From Lachnospiraceae bacterium (lineage in GTDB: Bacteria > Bacillota > Clostridia > Lachnospirales > Lachnospiraceae): a stretch of DNA of 64,000 bases. The position numbers were made by a program, and so were the translations under genes. The stretch is from contig JAFVXW010000011.1 of the NCBI GenBank assembly GCA_017500935.1, positions 186,001 to 250,000 of the forward strand, given 5' to 3'. The notes beneath the pieces are model-generated. The model was not told the origin of the DNA. It did not search any database and saw nothing but the letters and a program-made list of their open reading frames with translations. This document shows, piece after piece, positions 24,448 through 34,043 of this stretch (position 1 is the stretch's first letter; each line of letters starts with the position of its first letter).

Positions 24448-25458
24448 ATGAAAGCTTTTGTATTATACGGCCCCAATGATTATCGTCTGGAAGAGTACCC
24501 CACTCCCTGCGCCAAAGATGACTGGGCGGTGGTAAAGGTTTCCTACGCAGGTATCTGCGGCTCCGACATGCCCCGTTTTTTCCAGACCGGTTCCTATCAC
24601 TCCCCTATGGTTTTAGGACATGAATTTTCCGGCGTGATCTGCGAAGCTGCTCCCAACGGCAAGCTTCCTGTGGGAACCCCCGTTGCGATCATGCCCATCA
24701 TCCCCTGCGGAACCTGTGACGGCTGCATCACTTACAACGAGCCCTTCCAGTGTGAACGCTACCAGTTTATCGGCTCCCGCAACGACGGCGGTTTTGCCCA
24801 GTACTGTCTGGTAAAGGAAAGCAATCTCTTTGTACTGCATGATGAAAGCGAACTGATGCAGGGTGCTTTTATCGAGCTGTTATCCGTAGGTCTGCATGCG
24901 GTGCGCCGCAGCGGCATCACCGATACGCCCGGCTCCAAAAAAGCGGCTGTTTTCGGTGCAGGCCCCATCGGCTTAAGCATCGCTTACTGGCTGCAGTTTT
25001 TCGGTCATGATGTAACCGTTGTGGATATCCGTTCCTACAGTCTGGATATCGCCAAAGCCATCGGCATCGAAAAGACCGTTTTCTTTGATGATCTGAATGA
25101 AAAAGGCTTTGCCTACACCTTTGAAGCCTCCGGCGCCGGTGCTGCCGTGAAAAAAGCAGTGGAGATCATGGCTCCCAAAGGCACTTTCACCGTAGTGGGC
25201 AGAAACAGCAAAGATACCGTGATCCCCACCGCCACCTTTGAATGGCTGATGCGCCGCGAAATGACCTTAAAGGGCTGCTGGGGCTACAATCTTTCAGGTG
25301 AAGACGAAGTGATGCAGAAGGGCATTGCCGCCTTTAAGGCAAAGAAACTGGTAAGCCACCTGTTAAAACCCGAAGAAATGTCCGATATGCTGGACAATAT
25401 GTGGAATCACACCTGTGATTTCTGCAAAGTACTGATTGATTTTACGGAGGAATCCTGA
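24448..25458 (+). CDS. Zinc-dependent dehydrogenase, galactitol-1-phosphate 5-dehydrogenase-like
   Basis: A 336-residue medium-chain dehydrogenase. Catalytic zinc ligands: C37 (GICGSD) and H58-E59 (GHEF). Structural-zinc cysteines are in PCGTCDGC and a later C. The Rossmann motif is GAGPIGLSIAYWLQ with D after the second strand (VDIRS), which suggests NAD rather than NADP. It oxidises a polyol or polyol phosphate to a ketose. The stop overlaps the next start (TGATG). Two such enzymes in one operon suggest successive or alternative polyol oxidation steps. Confidence 0.8.
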   Translation: MKAFVLYGPNDYRLEEYPTPCAKDDWAVVKVSYAGICGSDMPRFFQTGSYHSPMVLGHEFSGVICEAAPNGKLPVGTPVAIMPIIPCGTCDGCITYNEPFQCERYQFIGSRNDGGFAQYCLVKESNLFVLHDESELMQGAFIELLSVGLHAVRRSGITDTPGSKKAAVFGAGPIGLSIAYWLQFFGHDVTVVDIRSYSLDIAKAIGIEKTVFFDDLNEKGFAYTFEASGAGAAVKKAVEIMAPKGTFTVVGRNSKDTVIPTATFEWLMRREMTLKGCWGYNLSGEDEVMQKGIAAFKAKKLVSHLLKPEEMSDMLDNMWNHTCDFCKVLIDFTEES

Positions 25459-26519
25459 TGAATAATACTATGCTTGCGGCTGTTGTATACGGCCAGGGAG
25501 ATCTGCGCATCGAAAACGCACCCATTCCCAAATGTGCCCCCGGTTCCATTCTGATCAAAGTGGAAGCATGTGCAATCTGCGGCACTGATATGCGTATCTA
25601 CAAAAAAGGCGACTACCGTGCCCAGTATCCCGTGATCACCGGTCATGAGATCGCCGGTACTGTTGTGGAAGTTGCAGAAGGCGTTGAATCCGTAAAAGTC
25701 GGCGACCGTGTCTGTGTAGCACCCGGCCATGGCTGCGGTTACTGCAAGATGTGTCTGTCCGGCCAGCCCAATGTCTGCCAGACTCCCCATCCCTCCCTTG
25801 GTTATAAGTTAAACGGCGGTTTTGCGGAATACATGGCTGTTCCCGAGCACATTTTCCGCCTTGGCTTTGTAAATCCCATTCCCGAAAACCTTACCTTTGA
25901 ACAGGCTTCCATGTCCGAGATCATCGCGTGCTGCATCAATGCACAGTTAAATGCTCCCGTCAAGCCCGATGACACCGTTTTGATCTTCGGTGCAGGCCCT
26001 GCGGGCATCATCCACGCACATCTGGCACGCCTTGCCGGTGCAAAGAAAGTCATCATCACCCAGAGAAGCCCCATGCGTCTGAACATGATCGCAGAACGCT
26101 TCCCCGGACTTGCGGATGTTCTGATCAGCTCTCTTGAGACTGACTTAAAGACCGCAGTGATGGAAGCAACCGACGGCCTGGGTGCCGATGCAGTATTTGT
26201 ATGCGCTCCTTCCGCAGATGCACAGCAGCAGGCTCTTGAGCTGGTTGCAAACCGCGGCCGCGTAAACTTCTTCGGCGGACTGCCCAAGGATAACTGCCAT
26301 GTGACCCTGGATTCCAACGCACTTCATTACAAGGAATTCTTCATCTCCGGCGCATCCTCATCCCTGCCCGAGACCAACCGCCAGGCGCTCAAGCTTCTTT
26401 CCGAGCGCAAGATCGATCCCGATCTTTTGATCACCAAGGTGCTTCCCCTTTCCGAAGCCCATAAAGGCTATGAGCTGATGGAAAGCCGCGAATGCATCAA
26501 AGTTGTTTTAAAACCCTGA
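25458..26519 (+). CDS. Zinc-dependent sorbitol/threonine dehydrogenase-like enzyme
   Basis: 353 residues. Catalytic zinc is bound by C39 (AICGTD) and GHEIAGTV; the structural cysteine set is GHGCGYCKMCLSGQPNVC; the nucleotide fold is GAGPAGIIHAHLARLAGAKKV. TQRSP follows the second strand instead of an acidic residue, so NADP use is possible. GGAGG lies just ahead of the ATG. It is about 25 percent identical in outline to the preceding dehydrogenase, so they are not recent duplicates. Substrate unknown. Confidence 0.8.
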   Translation: MNNTMLAAVVYGQGDLRIENAPIPKCAPGSILIKVEACAICGTDMRIYKKGDYRAQYPVITGHEIAGTVVEVAEGVESVKVGDRVCVAPGHGCGYCKMCLSGQPNVCQTPHPSLGYKLNGGFAEYMAVPEHIFRLGFVNPIPENLTFEQASMSEIIACCINAQLNAPVKPDDTVLIFGAGPAGIIHAHLARLAGAKKVIITQRSPMRLNMIAERFPGLADVLISSLETDLKTAVMEATDGLGADAVFVCAPSADAQQQALELVANRGRVNFFGGLPKDNCHVTLDSNALHYKEFFISGASSSLPETNRQALKLLSERKIDPDLLITKVLPLSEAHKGYELMESRECIKVVLKP

Positions 26520-26586
26520 CTTTTAACCCAGTGCAGCCGACCGGTCCCGGTCAGCTGCACGTCATCACAAACTGAGGTCTCAGAAT

Positions 26587-27489
26587 ATGGATAAGATCAA
26601 ACTTGGATTTAACTGTAACTGCTTTACCAACCGCTATGACGAGCCCGAAGAATGGACCGCCATCTGCCGCGATCTGGGCATTCACCATGTCATGTTCAAC
26701 ATCGACTTAATCGACCCCTACTGGCCCTGGGAAGTTCAGAAAAAGCTTCTGGACCGCACCCTGGAAGCCTGTGCGAAAAATGACATCAAGATCAACGCCT
26801 CCTTCGGCGGCCAGCACGGTCATCAGCACTATCTTGGCCACTTTGATCCCGATGTGCGCAAAGAAGCTGAAAACTTCTTCCGCCGCGCAATCCGCCAGAG
26901 TGCTTATCTGGGCGCCAAAAGCTTTGGTACCTGCTTTGCGATCCAGACTGTGCGCACCCATTCCGATCCCGCTTTAAGAAAAGAGATCATGGACAGTGCC
27001 GTAGACTCCTATCACAGACTGGCTGAATATGCCGCAGAAGTAGGACTTCCCGCTCTCGCATACGAAATGACCAGTATCGAGCGTGAAACCTGCGCCACCT
27101 TCGCAGAAAATGATGAAGTGCTGGCCCGCTGCTCCGACATGGCAGTTCCCATGCGCATCTGTCTGGATATGGGTCACAGAAACCGCGAAGGTCTTCCCGA
27201 AGAAGCTGACCATCTGGCATGGATCCGCCGCTACGGCAAAGACTGTGACGTGATCGACTGCCAGCAGTCTGCCCTTGAAAGCAGCGGTCACTGGCCTTTC
27301 ACCGAAGAAAACAACAAAAAAGGCATCATCGACGGTGCTGAAGTTGTGCAGGCCATCAAAGACTCCGGCAACACCGATGTGCTGCTTGCCTTTGAACTGC
27401 GCTGTGCCGCCTTCTATCCTCAGGAAAAATCCTTCTTAAAGAATCTGGAAGCTTCCGTTTCCTACTGGAGAAACTACGTAAAACTTTAA
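26587..27489 (+). CDS. Sugar phosphate isomerase/epimerase family TIM-barrel protein
   Basis: A 300-residue xylose-isomerase-like TIM barrel (D-tagatose 3-epimerase/IolE superfamily). Probable metal ligands are E in ALAYEMTSIERE, D-x2-H in CLDMGHR, and E in LLAFELR. It probably epimerises a ketose at C3. AGGT lies upstream of the ATG. Its place between the dehydrogenases and the FGGY kinase suggests it reshapes the ketose before phosphorylation. Confidence 0.8.
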   Translation: MDKIKLGFNCNCFTNRYDEPEEWTAICRDLGIHHVMFNIDLIDPYWPWEVQKKLLDRTLEACAKNDIKINASFGGQHGHQHYLGHFDPDVRKEAENFFRRAIRQSAYLGAKSFGTCFAIQTVRTHSDPALRKEIMDSAVDSYHRLAEYAAEVGLPALAYEMTSIERETCATFAENDEVLARCSDMAVPMRICLDMGHRNREGLPEEADHLAWIRRYGKDCDVIDCQQSALESSGHWPFTEENNKKGIIDGAEVVQAIKDSGNTDVLLAFELRCAAFYPQEKSFLKNLEASVSYWRNYVKL

Positions 27490-27551
27490 TCTGAAGATGC
27501 CTGTCTTTGCCGGATGCACAGACAGGCATCCATCCTTACCGGAGGATTTCT

Positions 27552-29030
27552 ATGTATTATCTTGGACTTGATATCGGCACCAGCGGATGCAAAGCCGCTG
27601 TCTTTGATCTAAACGGCGAATGTCTGCATGTTGCCTACAGAAGTTATTCCGTCATGCAGCCGGTACACGGTGCCATGGAACTGGATGTTGCCTATGTCTG
27701 GAACAGCTGCTTAAGCTGTCTGGAAGAATGCGGCAGCAAGTTCGGCAGCCGGATCGCTGCCATCAGCGTTGCCTCCCAGGGTGAAGCCATCTTCCCCATC
27801 GACCGTGAAGGCAATGCACTGTCCTGTGCAATGACCACTTTCGATACCCGCAGCACCAGTCAGGCCGCATACTTAAAAGAACGCCTCGGCAATCTCCCTG
27901 CAGATGTCCTGCTGCGCCCTGCCGACAATATGTACTCAGCTGCCAAGATCCTGTATCAGAAGGAAAACGGCGCACAAAATGCCGATTTTGAGAAAAAAAT
28001 CTGGAAATACATGTGCTTTTCCGACTATGCATGCTGGATGCTCTGCGGTATTGCCGGCATTGACTATTCCATGGCCAGCAGAACACTTTTGTTTAATGTA
28101 AAAGATAAAACCTGGAATCAGCAGGCCCTGGATATCTGCGGCATCAGCAGCGACCTTCTTTCTGCTCCCGTTCCCAGCGGAACCGCACTGGCTCCCATAC
28201 ACGCAAAGCTTGCTGCACAGCTCAACTTCTCTCCCGATACCCTGATCGTTTCCGGCGGTCATGACCAGCAGTGCTGCTCCTTCGGTGTCGGCGCTGTGGC
28301 AGACGGCGTGATCATGGATACACTGGGCACGACAGAAAGCTTACTTGCAGTCAGCCCCGACTGCGCTTATGATGAAAGACTTTTAAATACCGGCATTCCC
28401 TGTGACGGCTTTTTGTTCACCGGCAGCTACGCATATCTGGGCTTTTTATCCACCAGCGGTCAGGTCACTGACTGGTATAAACGAACCCTGCTGAAAAATC
28501 AGCTGACCTTTGCGCAGCTCTCCGAAGGCCCCAAAGCTCCCACCGGACTGCTTGCGATCCCGCATTTTGCAGGCTCCGGCACACCGGTTCTGGATGCCAA
28601 AAACCGCGGTCTGATCTACGGTCTGACAGCAGCCACCGATACCAACACCCTCTTTAAGGGTCTGCTGGAAGGAACTGCCTATGAAGTCCGCTTAAACATC
28701 GATAAGCTTAAGGAATACGATTTTGCCATCCGTGAAATCCGCGTTACCGGCGGCGGTGCTTCCTCTGCCCAGTGGGTTCAGGCAAAAGCCGATGTCACCG
28801 GTCTGTGCCAGACAGTCATGAAAGCCAGCGAAAGCGGATGCCTTGGCGCGGCAATGCTGGCTGCCCGAGGTGCAGGACACATCCGTGACGGTGAGTATCC
28901 CTGGGTTAAGATCGACCATGTGACAGAACCAGATCCCGAAAACCACAAACGTTACGAAGCACTGTACCAGCAATATAAACTTTTACACCAGATCATTGGA
29001 GAACACAGACATGAACTCTACTTACCGTAA
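27552..29030 (+). CDS. FGGY-family carbohydrate kinase
   Basis: 492 residues from ATG 27552, which follows GGAGG; an upstream in-frame start lacks a good site. DIGTSGCKAAVFD (phosphate 1), SGGHDQQCCSFGVGA and VTGGGASSAQWVQAKADVTG (adenosine motif) place it in the xylulokinase/gluconokinase family. It phosphorylates a ketose or related sugar with ATP. The end overlaps the SIS gene start by 20 bases. In the operon it probably follows the dehydrogenase/epimerase steps and feeds the hexuloisomerase. Confidence 0.85.
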   Translation: MYYLGLDIGTSGCKAAVFDLNGECLHVAYRSYSVMQPVHGAMELDVAYVWNSCLSCLEECGSKFGSRIAAISVASQGEAIFPIDREGNALSCAMTTFDTRSTSQAAYLKERLGNLPADVLLRPADNMYSAAKILYQKENGAQNADFEKKIWKYMCFSDYACWMLCGIAGIDYSMASRTLLFNVKDKTWNQQALDICGISSDLLSAPVPSGTALAPIHAKLAAQLNFSPDTLIVSGGHDQQCCSFGVGAVADGVIMDTLGTTESLLAVSPDCAYDERLLNTGIPCDGFLFTGSYAYLGFLSTSGQVTDWYKRTLLKNQLTFAQLSEGPKAPTGLLAIPHFAGSGTPVLDAKNRGLIYGLTAATDTNTLFKGLLEGTAYEVRLNIDKLKEYDFAIREIRVTGGGASSAQWVQAKADVTGLCQTVMKASESGCLGAAMLAARGAGHIRDGEYPWVKIDHVTEPDPENHKRYEALYQQYKLLHQIIGEHRHELYLP

Positions 29031-29574
29031 TTGTTCGGAACTGATTCTTTCAGAAATCACACAGAGCCTGACTTCCATCAGCGAAGAACAGGTTATGACC
29101 CTCGTATCAGAAATCGAAAAGGCAGAAAAAGTCTTTGTCGTTGGCGTGGGCAGAGTCCTTCTGGCGCTGCAGACCTTTGTCAAACGCTTAAATCATCTGG
29201 GGATTCCCGCCTACTATGTAGGACAGCTTGACGAACCTGCCATTACCGAGAAAGACCTTCTGATCGTCGGAAGCGGTTCCGGCGAATCCGTGGTTCCGGT
29301 TGCCATCACCAAAGTAGCCGAAAAGTATCATCCCCGCATTGTGCACATCGGCTCCAACATGCACAGCACCGTAACTTCCATGAGTGTGGCACAGGTACGT
29401 ATCCCCTGCCGCACCAAACTGGGACTGGAAGATGAGATTTCCTCCTCCCAGCCCATGAGCTCCCTTTTTGAGCAAAGCCTGATGCTTCTTCTGGATACCG
29501 TAAGCCTGATGCTTGTCCGCAAAAACGACATTCATCTGCCGGATCTCTGGAAACAGCATGCCAATCTGGAATGA
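29011..29574 (+). CDS. SIS-domain 6-phospho-3-hexuloisomerase-like protein
   Basis: 187 residues from ATG 29011 with TTGGAG nine bases before. FVVGVGRVLLALQTFVKRLNHLG and LLIVGSGSGES are the SIS phosphosugar-binding motifs, arranged as in HxlB. Length matches HxlB (about 180-190). It interconverts arabino-3-hexulose 6-phosphate and fructose 6-phosphate in known members. No hexulose-6-phosphate synthase gene is nearby, so formaldehyde fixation is unlikely and a sugar route is more likely. Confidence 0.8.
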   Translation: MNSTYRNCSELILSEITQSLTSISEEQVMTLVSEIEKAEKVFVVGVGRVLLALQTFVKRLNHLGIPAYYVGQLDEPAITEKDLLIVGSGSGESVVPVAITKVAEKYHPRIVHIGSNMHSTVTSMSVAQVRIPCRTKLGLEDEISSSQPMSSLFEQSLMLLLDTVSLMLVRKNDIHLPDLWKQHANLE

Positions 29575-29624
29575 AAAATCTGTAACCTGGCAAGCGCGAT
29601 TTTTTATAAAGGAAAAGAAATGTT

Positions 29625-30484
29625 ATGAACCTACGCCAGAATGTAAATGCGATTCTGCATTATGAGAAATTCGACCATTTTCCTGTTCTTTCCATGGGCT
29701 ATTGGAAGGAAACACTGGAAAAATGGGCTTCCGAAGGTCATATCAGAATGGAGGATGCGCAGGAATACATGAACTGCATCTGGAAACCCATGCCCGATGA
29801 AGATGCTCCTGCAGTCAAAGCAATCCGGGAACGGCTGGAATTTGACTATAACTGGGATAATTATTTTCGTCCCAAGGCATTTCTCTTTCCCGAATTTGAG
29901 CGGGAACTTCTGGAAGTCAAACCGGACGGAAGCAGGATCATCCGCGATCCCATGGGACTGATCGTCATGGAAAAACCGGGACTGATCTCCATCCCTGCTG
30001 AAATCGGGACCACCTTAACCGGCCGGGAGGCATGGGAAGAACATTATCTGCCAAAGTTTCAGTGAAAAAAAGAACGTATTTTTGAAACCCATATCTTGTC
30101 CCCCATTACAGACGGATCACTTCCCTGTTACAGGAATACGGCATTGATATTGTAACGGTGGACTGTGACGATGATATCACCCATCTTGTCAAATACTGGC
30201 TGGAGGGCGGCGTCAATACCATGTTCCCCCTGGAAGTGGGAGCCTGGGGCCAAAGCTTTGCCCCCCTGCGCGAAACATACGGAAAGGCACTAAGAGGTAT
30301 CGGCGGCATGAACAAAAATGTCTTCTCCAAAGACTACAAAGCCGTTGAGAAAGAAATTGAGCGTTTAAAACCAATCATACACATGGGCGGCTACATTCCC
30401 TGCCCTGACCATCTGATCGCACCGGATGCAAAGTTTGAGAATGTACAGTATTACTGCGATAAGATGCAGAATATCAGATTATAA
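29625..30484 (+). pseudogene. URO-D-fold protein gene, broken
   Basis: Two pieces of one gene. 29625-30065 encodes 146 N-terminal residues (LRQNVNAILHYEKFDHFPVL ... ERELLEVKPDGSRIIRDPMGL) and ends at TGA where relatives often have Trp. After about 15 more readable codons, an internal deletion joins to the C-terminal part (about 30110-30484; LLQEYGIDIVTVDCDDDI ... VFSKDYKAVEKEIERL). Relatives are about 340-400 residues; about 80-120 are missing. They belong to the uroporphyrinogen decarboxylase/cobalamin methyltransferase-like family found in many Clostridial sugar loci, with unknown function. It follows the catabolic operon after a 50-bp gap. Confidence 0.8.
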
Positions 30485-30497
30485 TCAATCAAAAAGT

Positions 30498-30528
30498 CGG
30501 GAGGAACCATCCAATGCGATTCCTCCCG
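30498..30528. terminator. Terminator between convergent genes
   Basis: CGGGAGGAA and TTCCTCCCG form a 9-bp stem followed by six Ts on the plus strand. An A-run precedes it, so it could work for both strands. Confidence 0.75.
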
Positions 30529-30551
30529 TTTTTTGTTTACATGTTTAACTG

Positions 30552-31793
30552 TCAGCGCAATGCTTCTTCCATAGCGATCCGATTCCACACGATCAGATTT
30601 TCCAGACTGTTTCCGGCGGTACTGATGTCCTTTAACGTAATCTCGCAGGGACAGCCGTTCTTTCTGCACACGTCGATATAGGTCCGGATTTCCCTGCGAA
30701 CCACCTCCGGTTCTGACGCTGCATAGGGTAAATATGCCGGATTTGCCTTGGCGGAAAGCACATATTTTTTGCCGATGGCCTCCGCTGCCACATGGATATC
30801 TGCCCATGGTGTGATGGAAATCTTGCGCAGCCTGGGAATACGGCTCACAATATCGATCTTGGTATCCAGCGGTTCACAGCATCCGTAATACACCAGCCCA
30901 AACGGTTCCATTGCCTTGATGGCATAGTCGATCTCAAATTCATCGTGCATGGCCGGAGATACGGTGGACAGAATCTGCGCCAGTGCTCTGCCCCATACAT
31001 TATTTGCTTTCACATGCTCATGATCAATGCCGCTGGCTGCCAGTTCCCGGGAAGCCGCTGCCGTACAGTGGCAGTACGCCGGATCGGGATCCAAAAGGCC
31101 GAGTGCTTCATACTGTTTTATGGTGCTGATAAAGCCTTGGGTCAGCTTTTCCATCAGCGCATGCATCATCTCCGGCTCATCCACTAGCGCATACAAAAGA
31201 TTATCTGCATTCATCATGGTGGAAATGGTGTCCCATGCCTTGTGACCCAAACCGTAGCCTGTGGCCTCTCCCACCAGCTTGACCGGACAAATATCACCGA
31301 TGGCTTCACTGATCTTAAAAAAGTTTTTCAGGGAAGCATCCCTGTCATATGTGATCACGGGCTCTGTGATCGCCTCCACGTCTTCCATTGTCTGAAACTG
31401 ATTTTCATATTTGTGGGATACAATGCTTCCGCCATTCTGCAAAGACAGCGTCTCCTCTTTGACTTCCACCCCGATACCGGTGGTATGAATGATCTTCTCC
31501 ACAGGAAAATAAGACTTCACCAGCATATCCGCCGGGAAGTACCTGTATTGAAATAGGATACGCCTGAGATACTCTTCCGCCCTGCGAAAATCAGGATCCA
31601 CGCACTGCAGTGTCAGAAATCCATCCTGATTCAGCTCATGCCAGGGCAGTTCATTGATAAATACAATGGGTCTTTGCGGACAAAGATCATTGGTATCCGC
31701 ATGCAGCTCCCAGATTTTTTTCTCCTGTGCCGCAGCCGCGATCTGTGCATATTGATTTGCCAGTTCTCTTATGATTTTGATATCCTGATTCAT
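30552..31793 (-). CDS. URO-D-fold family protein
   Basis: 413 residues. IVFINELPWHELN (about 43-55), PVKLVGEATGYGLGHKAWDTISTMM and YYGCCEPLDTKIDIVSRIPRLRKISI match the uroporphyrinogen decarboxylase-like/MtaA-CmuA fold common in gut Firmicute sugar loci. True UroD has Arg and Asp residues early in the sequence that I do not find, so heme synthesis is unlikely. A methyltransferase-like or sugar-related role is possible. Last gene of the minus-strand glycosidase run. A hairpin (31827-31864) separates it from the GHL6-like gene. Confidence 0.7.
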   Translation of the reverse strand: MNQDIKIIRELANQYAQIAAAAQEKKIWELHADTNDLCPQRPIVFINELPWHELNQDGFLTLQCVDPDFRRAEEYLRRILFQYRYFPADMLVKSYFPVEKIIHTTGIGVEVKEETLSLQNGGSIVSHKYENQFQTMEDVEAITEPVITYDRDASLKNFFKISEAIGDICPVKLVGEATGYGLGHKAWDTISTMMNADNLLYALVDEPEMMHALMEKLTQGFISTIKQYEALGLLDPDPAYCHCTAAASRELAASGIDHEHVKANNVWGRALAQILSTVSPAMHDEFEIDYAIKAMEPFGLVYYGCCEPLDTKIDIVSRIPRLRKISITPWADIHVAAEAIGKKYVLSAKANPAYLPYAASEPEVVRREIRTYIDVCRKNGCPCEITLKDISTAGNSLENLIVWNRIAMEEALR

Positions 31794-31826
31794 ACGTTTT
31801 CTCCTGATATATTCTGTATTTATTGC

Positions 31827-31864
31827 AGAAAATCCAGACAGTCCGCAAACTGCCTGGATTTTCT
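31827..31864. terminator. Hairpin between the GHL6-like and URO-D-like genes
   Basis: AGAAAATCCAG and CTGGATTTTCT, with inner CAG/CTG pairing, form a stable stem. The T-run (GTTTTT) lies on the plus side, so it ends plus-strand transcription; on the minus strand it may act as a partial terminator or processing site. Confidence 0.5.
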
Positions 31865-31886
31865 GTTTTTATGAACAAGGGGGTAA

Positions 31887-33986
31887 TCAGCAAAATTCAA
31901 TTTCCGCCATTGTGAAAGTGTCCAGATAGGGGATTACAAATTCAACATACCCCTCTTTTTCCTTCCAGTCAAGCAGGTTTTCTTCCGGCAGATGTCTGAC
32001 TGCTTTTACGCATTTACCGTCTGTGCGCACTTTCACACAAATATTGTAAAGAGGAATGTTGGGCAGTACCTTCTGGAAGGTAACCAGATTCAGGCGCAGC
32101 ATATCTCCATCCTCAAACAGGGTCATATCCACTACCGGATGAGCATCACTTTCAAAAGAAAGAGGCTCTTTACAGATATATTTGATCAGATCCGCAAAAT
32201 GGGTGCGCAGATGAGGTTCCGACTCCAGTGCTGCCGTGCAGTAATAGGCTTTGCCCTTTCCGAAAGCATGCTCCGTGATGGCAGCATCACCGTTCCATAC
32301 GCCGGGAGGATTGCTGTGAATGGATGCAAACACACTTAAGTCATGGGAATTGGTATAAGGAAGCACAATATCTGCCAGTGCTTTTGTGTCGTCGTGCATC
32401 CTGATCTGCATCTGATCTGCATGGATCGCCAGCGGATATTTGGGGTTCACACCGTTTAAAATGCCCGATACAGGCTCTTTTGCAGCGGGGCCGATATAAG
32501 TAAAGTCGGATTCTGTTTTGCCTCCAAAATCGACGCCAAACACGTCAGAGAGCAGGAAATTGTCATGGCGTACGCCGTCTTTGGTCACCAGAGATGTATT
32601 CTTGCTGGCGTAAAGGATGCCGCCCTCTGCCACGTACCTGCGCATTGCTTCGATCTCATCATAATCCATGACCAGGATCTCCGGCAGAATGATCACTTTA
32701 AACTGAGACAATTCTTCCAGCTGTGCATAGCTGATGATACCAAAAGGAATATGATGTCTGGACAGCGCATCGCAGGCACCCAGGGATGCCGTCAGATGAG
32801 GCATGGAGCCTTCCAGATCGGAACCGATCACGCCGGCTTTGGCATACTCGCTGACAGGAGTGCCGTTCTGGGCCAGATCCATCTTGGAATTGGTACAAAA
32901 ATAGATCGCTACATCCTGACGCATCTTCCCGCCCCGGTATTTATCAAAAACGGAAGCCTCCTCAAAAAGCTGCGCCATCACATCATAAACAGGCGTATTG
33001 ATGGTTCCCACAGGGTCAATGGCATCAATGAACACGAAGGCACCGCCGTTTGCCATGGAAACGCAAAGTTTGGACTTTAACAGATCCCTGGATTTTAAGG
33101 AGGTGTGATCCTGCAGACTCAAATTGGAAGAAGTTTCATAGCCAAACATGGGGTTGGGCGTGATGTTGTACAAAAACTTGTTTACAAACATCGCCTGCAT
33201 TTCATCGCCGTAAAAATCTGCCTGCATGAAATCCACTTCATTGCGCAGTTCGGAAGAAATACCAAAACGCCAGTTATTGATCACAGGTCCCACCTGATGT
33301 TCCACACTGACACCGGGTGCAAATTCCCGCACCGCGTCAGTACAGAATTTGGCAATGTCGATGATCCACTCTTCCCGTTTGGTCTGGAACTGCGCCCATA
33401 CGGGATCTTCCCAATCCACAACTTCAGGCATCACTTCCCGTCCGGTTTCCTTGGTATATCTTTCCCGGCAGGAATCGCAGTAACATACGCAGGGCCAGAA
33501 GGTCATGTCAAAACGTACGTCATCAATCTCATAGCTGCAGATTTCTTTGATCTGTTCTCTTAAGAAGGCTCTGTATGCTGCATTGTTGGGGCAGGCATGT
33601 TTGTATCTGCCGGTGATGTGGGAGGGATTTCCGTCAGAGAGCTTCATGCTCCATTCGGGATGCTTTTCCACTGCCCAGTTATTGAACAGAATACTGTAGT
33701 AAGCCACAACCTTGATGCCTTTTTCCCTGCACAGAGTGCTGACATCCTTGAACATGTCGCGGCCTTTGAAGCCTTTGTGGAATTCACCGCTCTTTGTGGG
33801 ATAATTGCACAGACCCACATGAGACTGGGTATAGATAACAGCAGACTGGGCACCTACTTTTTCAAGCATTTCCACATACTGCTCTGCACGAAACTGGGAA
33901 AGAAAGCTTTCATCCAGGTCGGTGATATGCATATCAATTACATTTCTTCTATAGGCATGGTTGTACCAGCCATCTCTGTTTTTCAT
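31887..33986 (-). CDS. GHL6-like glycoside hydrolase with beta-galactosidase trimerization-type domain
   Basis: 699 residues. The N-terminal TIM barrel (about 15-370) contains DDVRFDMTFWPCVCYCDSCRERY and VEHQVGPV; acidic residues D159 and a later glutamate could be catalytic. A Rossmann-like domain follows (about 400-590; IPFGIISYAQLEELSQFKVIILPEILVMD ... GGILYAS), typical of GH42-type trimerization domains, and then a beta domain. No signal peptide, so it is cytoplasmic and would act on imported oligosaccharides. AAGGAG precedes the ATG. The family (hypothetical glycosyl hydrolase 6 or a GH29/GH42 relative) has no settled substrate. Confidence 0.65.
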   Translation of the reverse strand: MKNRDGWYNHAYRRNVIDMHITDLDESFLSQFRAEQYVEMLEKVGAQSAVIYTQSHVGLCNYPTKSGEFHKGFKGRDMFKDVSTLCREKGIKVVAYYSILFNNWAVEKHPEWSMKLSDGNPSHITGRYKHACPNNAAYRAFLREQIKEICSYEIDDVRFDMTFWPCVCYCDSCRERYTKETGREVMPEVVDWEDPVWAQFQTKREEWIIDIAKFCTDAVREFAPGVSVEHQVGPVINNWRFGISSELRNEVDFMQADFYGDEMQAMFVNKFLYNITPNPMFGYETSSNLSLQDHTSLKSRDLLKSKLCVSMANGGAFVFIDAIDPVGTINTPVYDVMAQLFEEASVFDKYRGGKMRQDVAIYFCTNSKMDLAQNGTPVSEYAKAGVIGSDLEGSMPHLTASLGACDALSRHHIPFGIISYAQLEELSQFKVIILPEILVMDYDEIEAMRRYVAEGGILYASKNTSLVTKDGVRHDNFLLSDVFGVDFGGKTESDFTYIGPAAKEPVSGILNGVNPKYPLAIHADQMQIRMHDDTKALADIVLPYTNSHDLSVFASIHSNPPGVWNGDAAITEHAFGKGKAYYCTAALESEPHLRTHFADLIKYICKEPLSFESDAHPVVDMTLFEDGDMLRLNLVTFQKVLPNIPLYNICVKVRTDGKCVKAVRHLPEENLLDWKEKEGYVEFVIPYLDTFTMAEIEFC

Positions 33987-34043
33987 ATCTGATCTCCTTA
34001 CGCTGCTGTCTGAAACACTTCGTTTGGCGACTGGTGTATCTGT

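Noticed and set aside
29011-29574. Formaldehyde-fixing ribulose monophosphate pathway
   Set aside because: Only the isomerase-like gene is present; no hexulose-6-phosphate synthase lies nearby and the neighbours are polyol and sugar enzymes.
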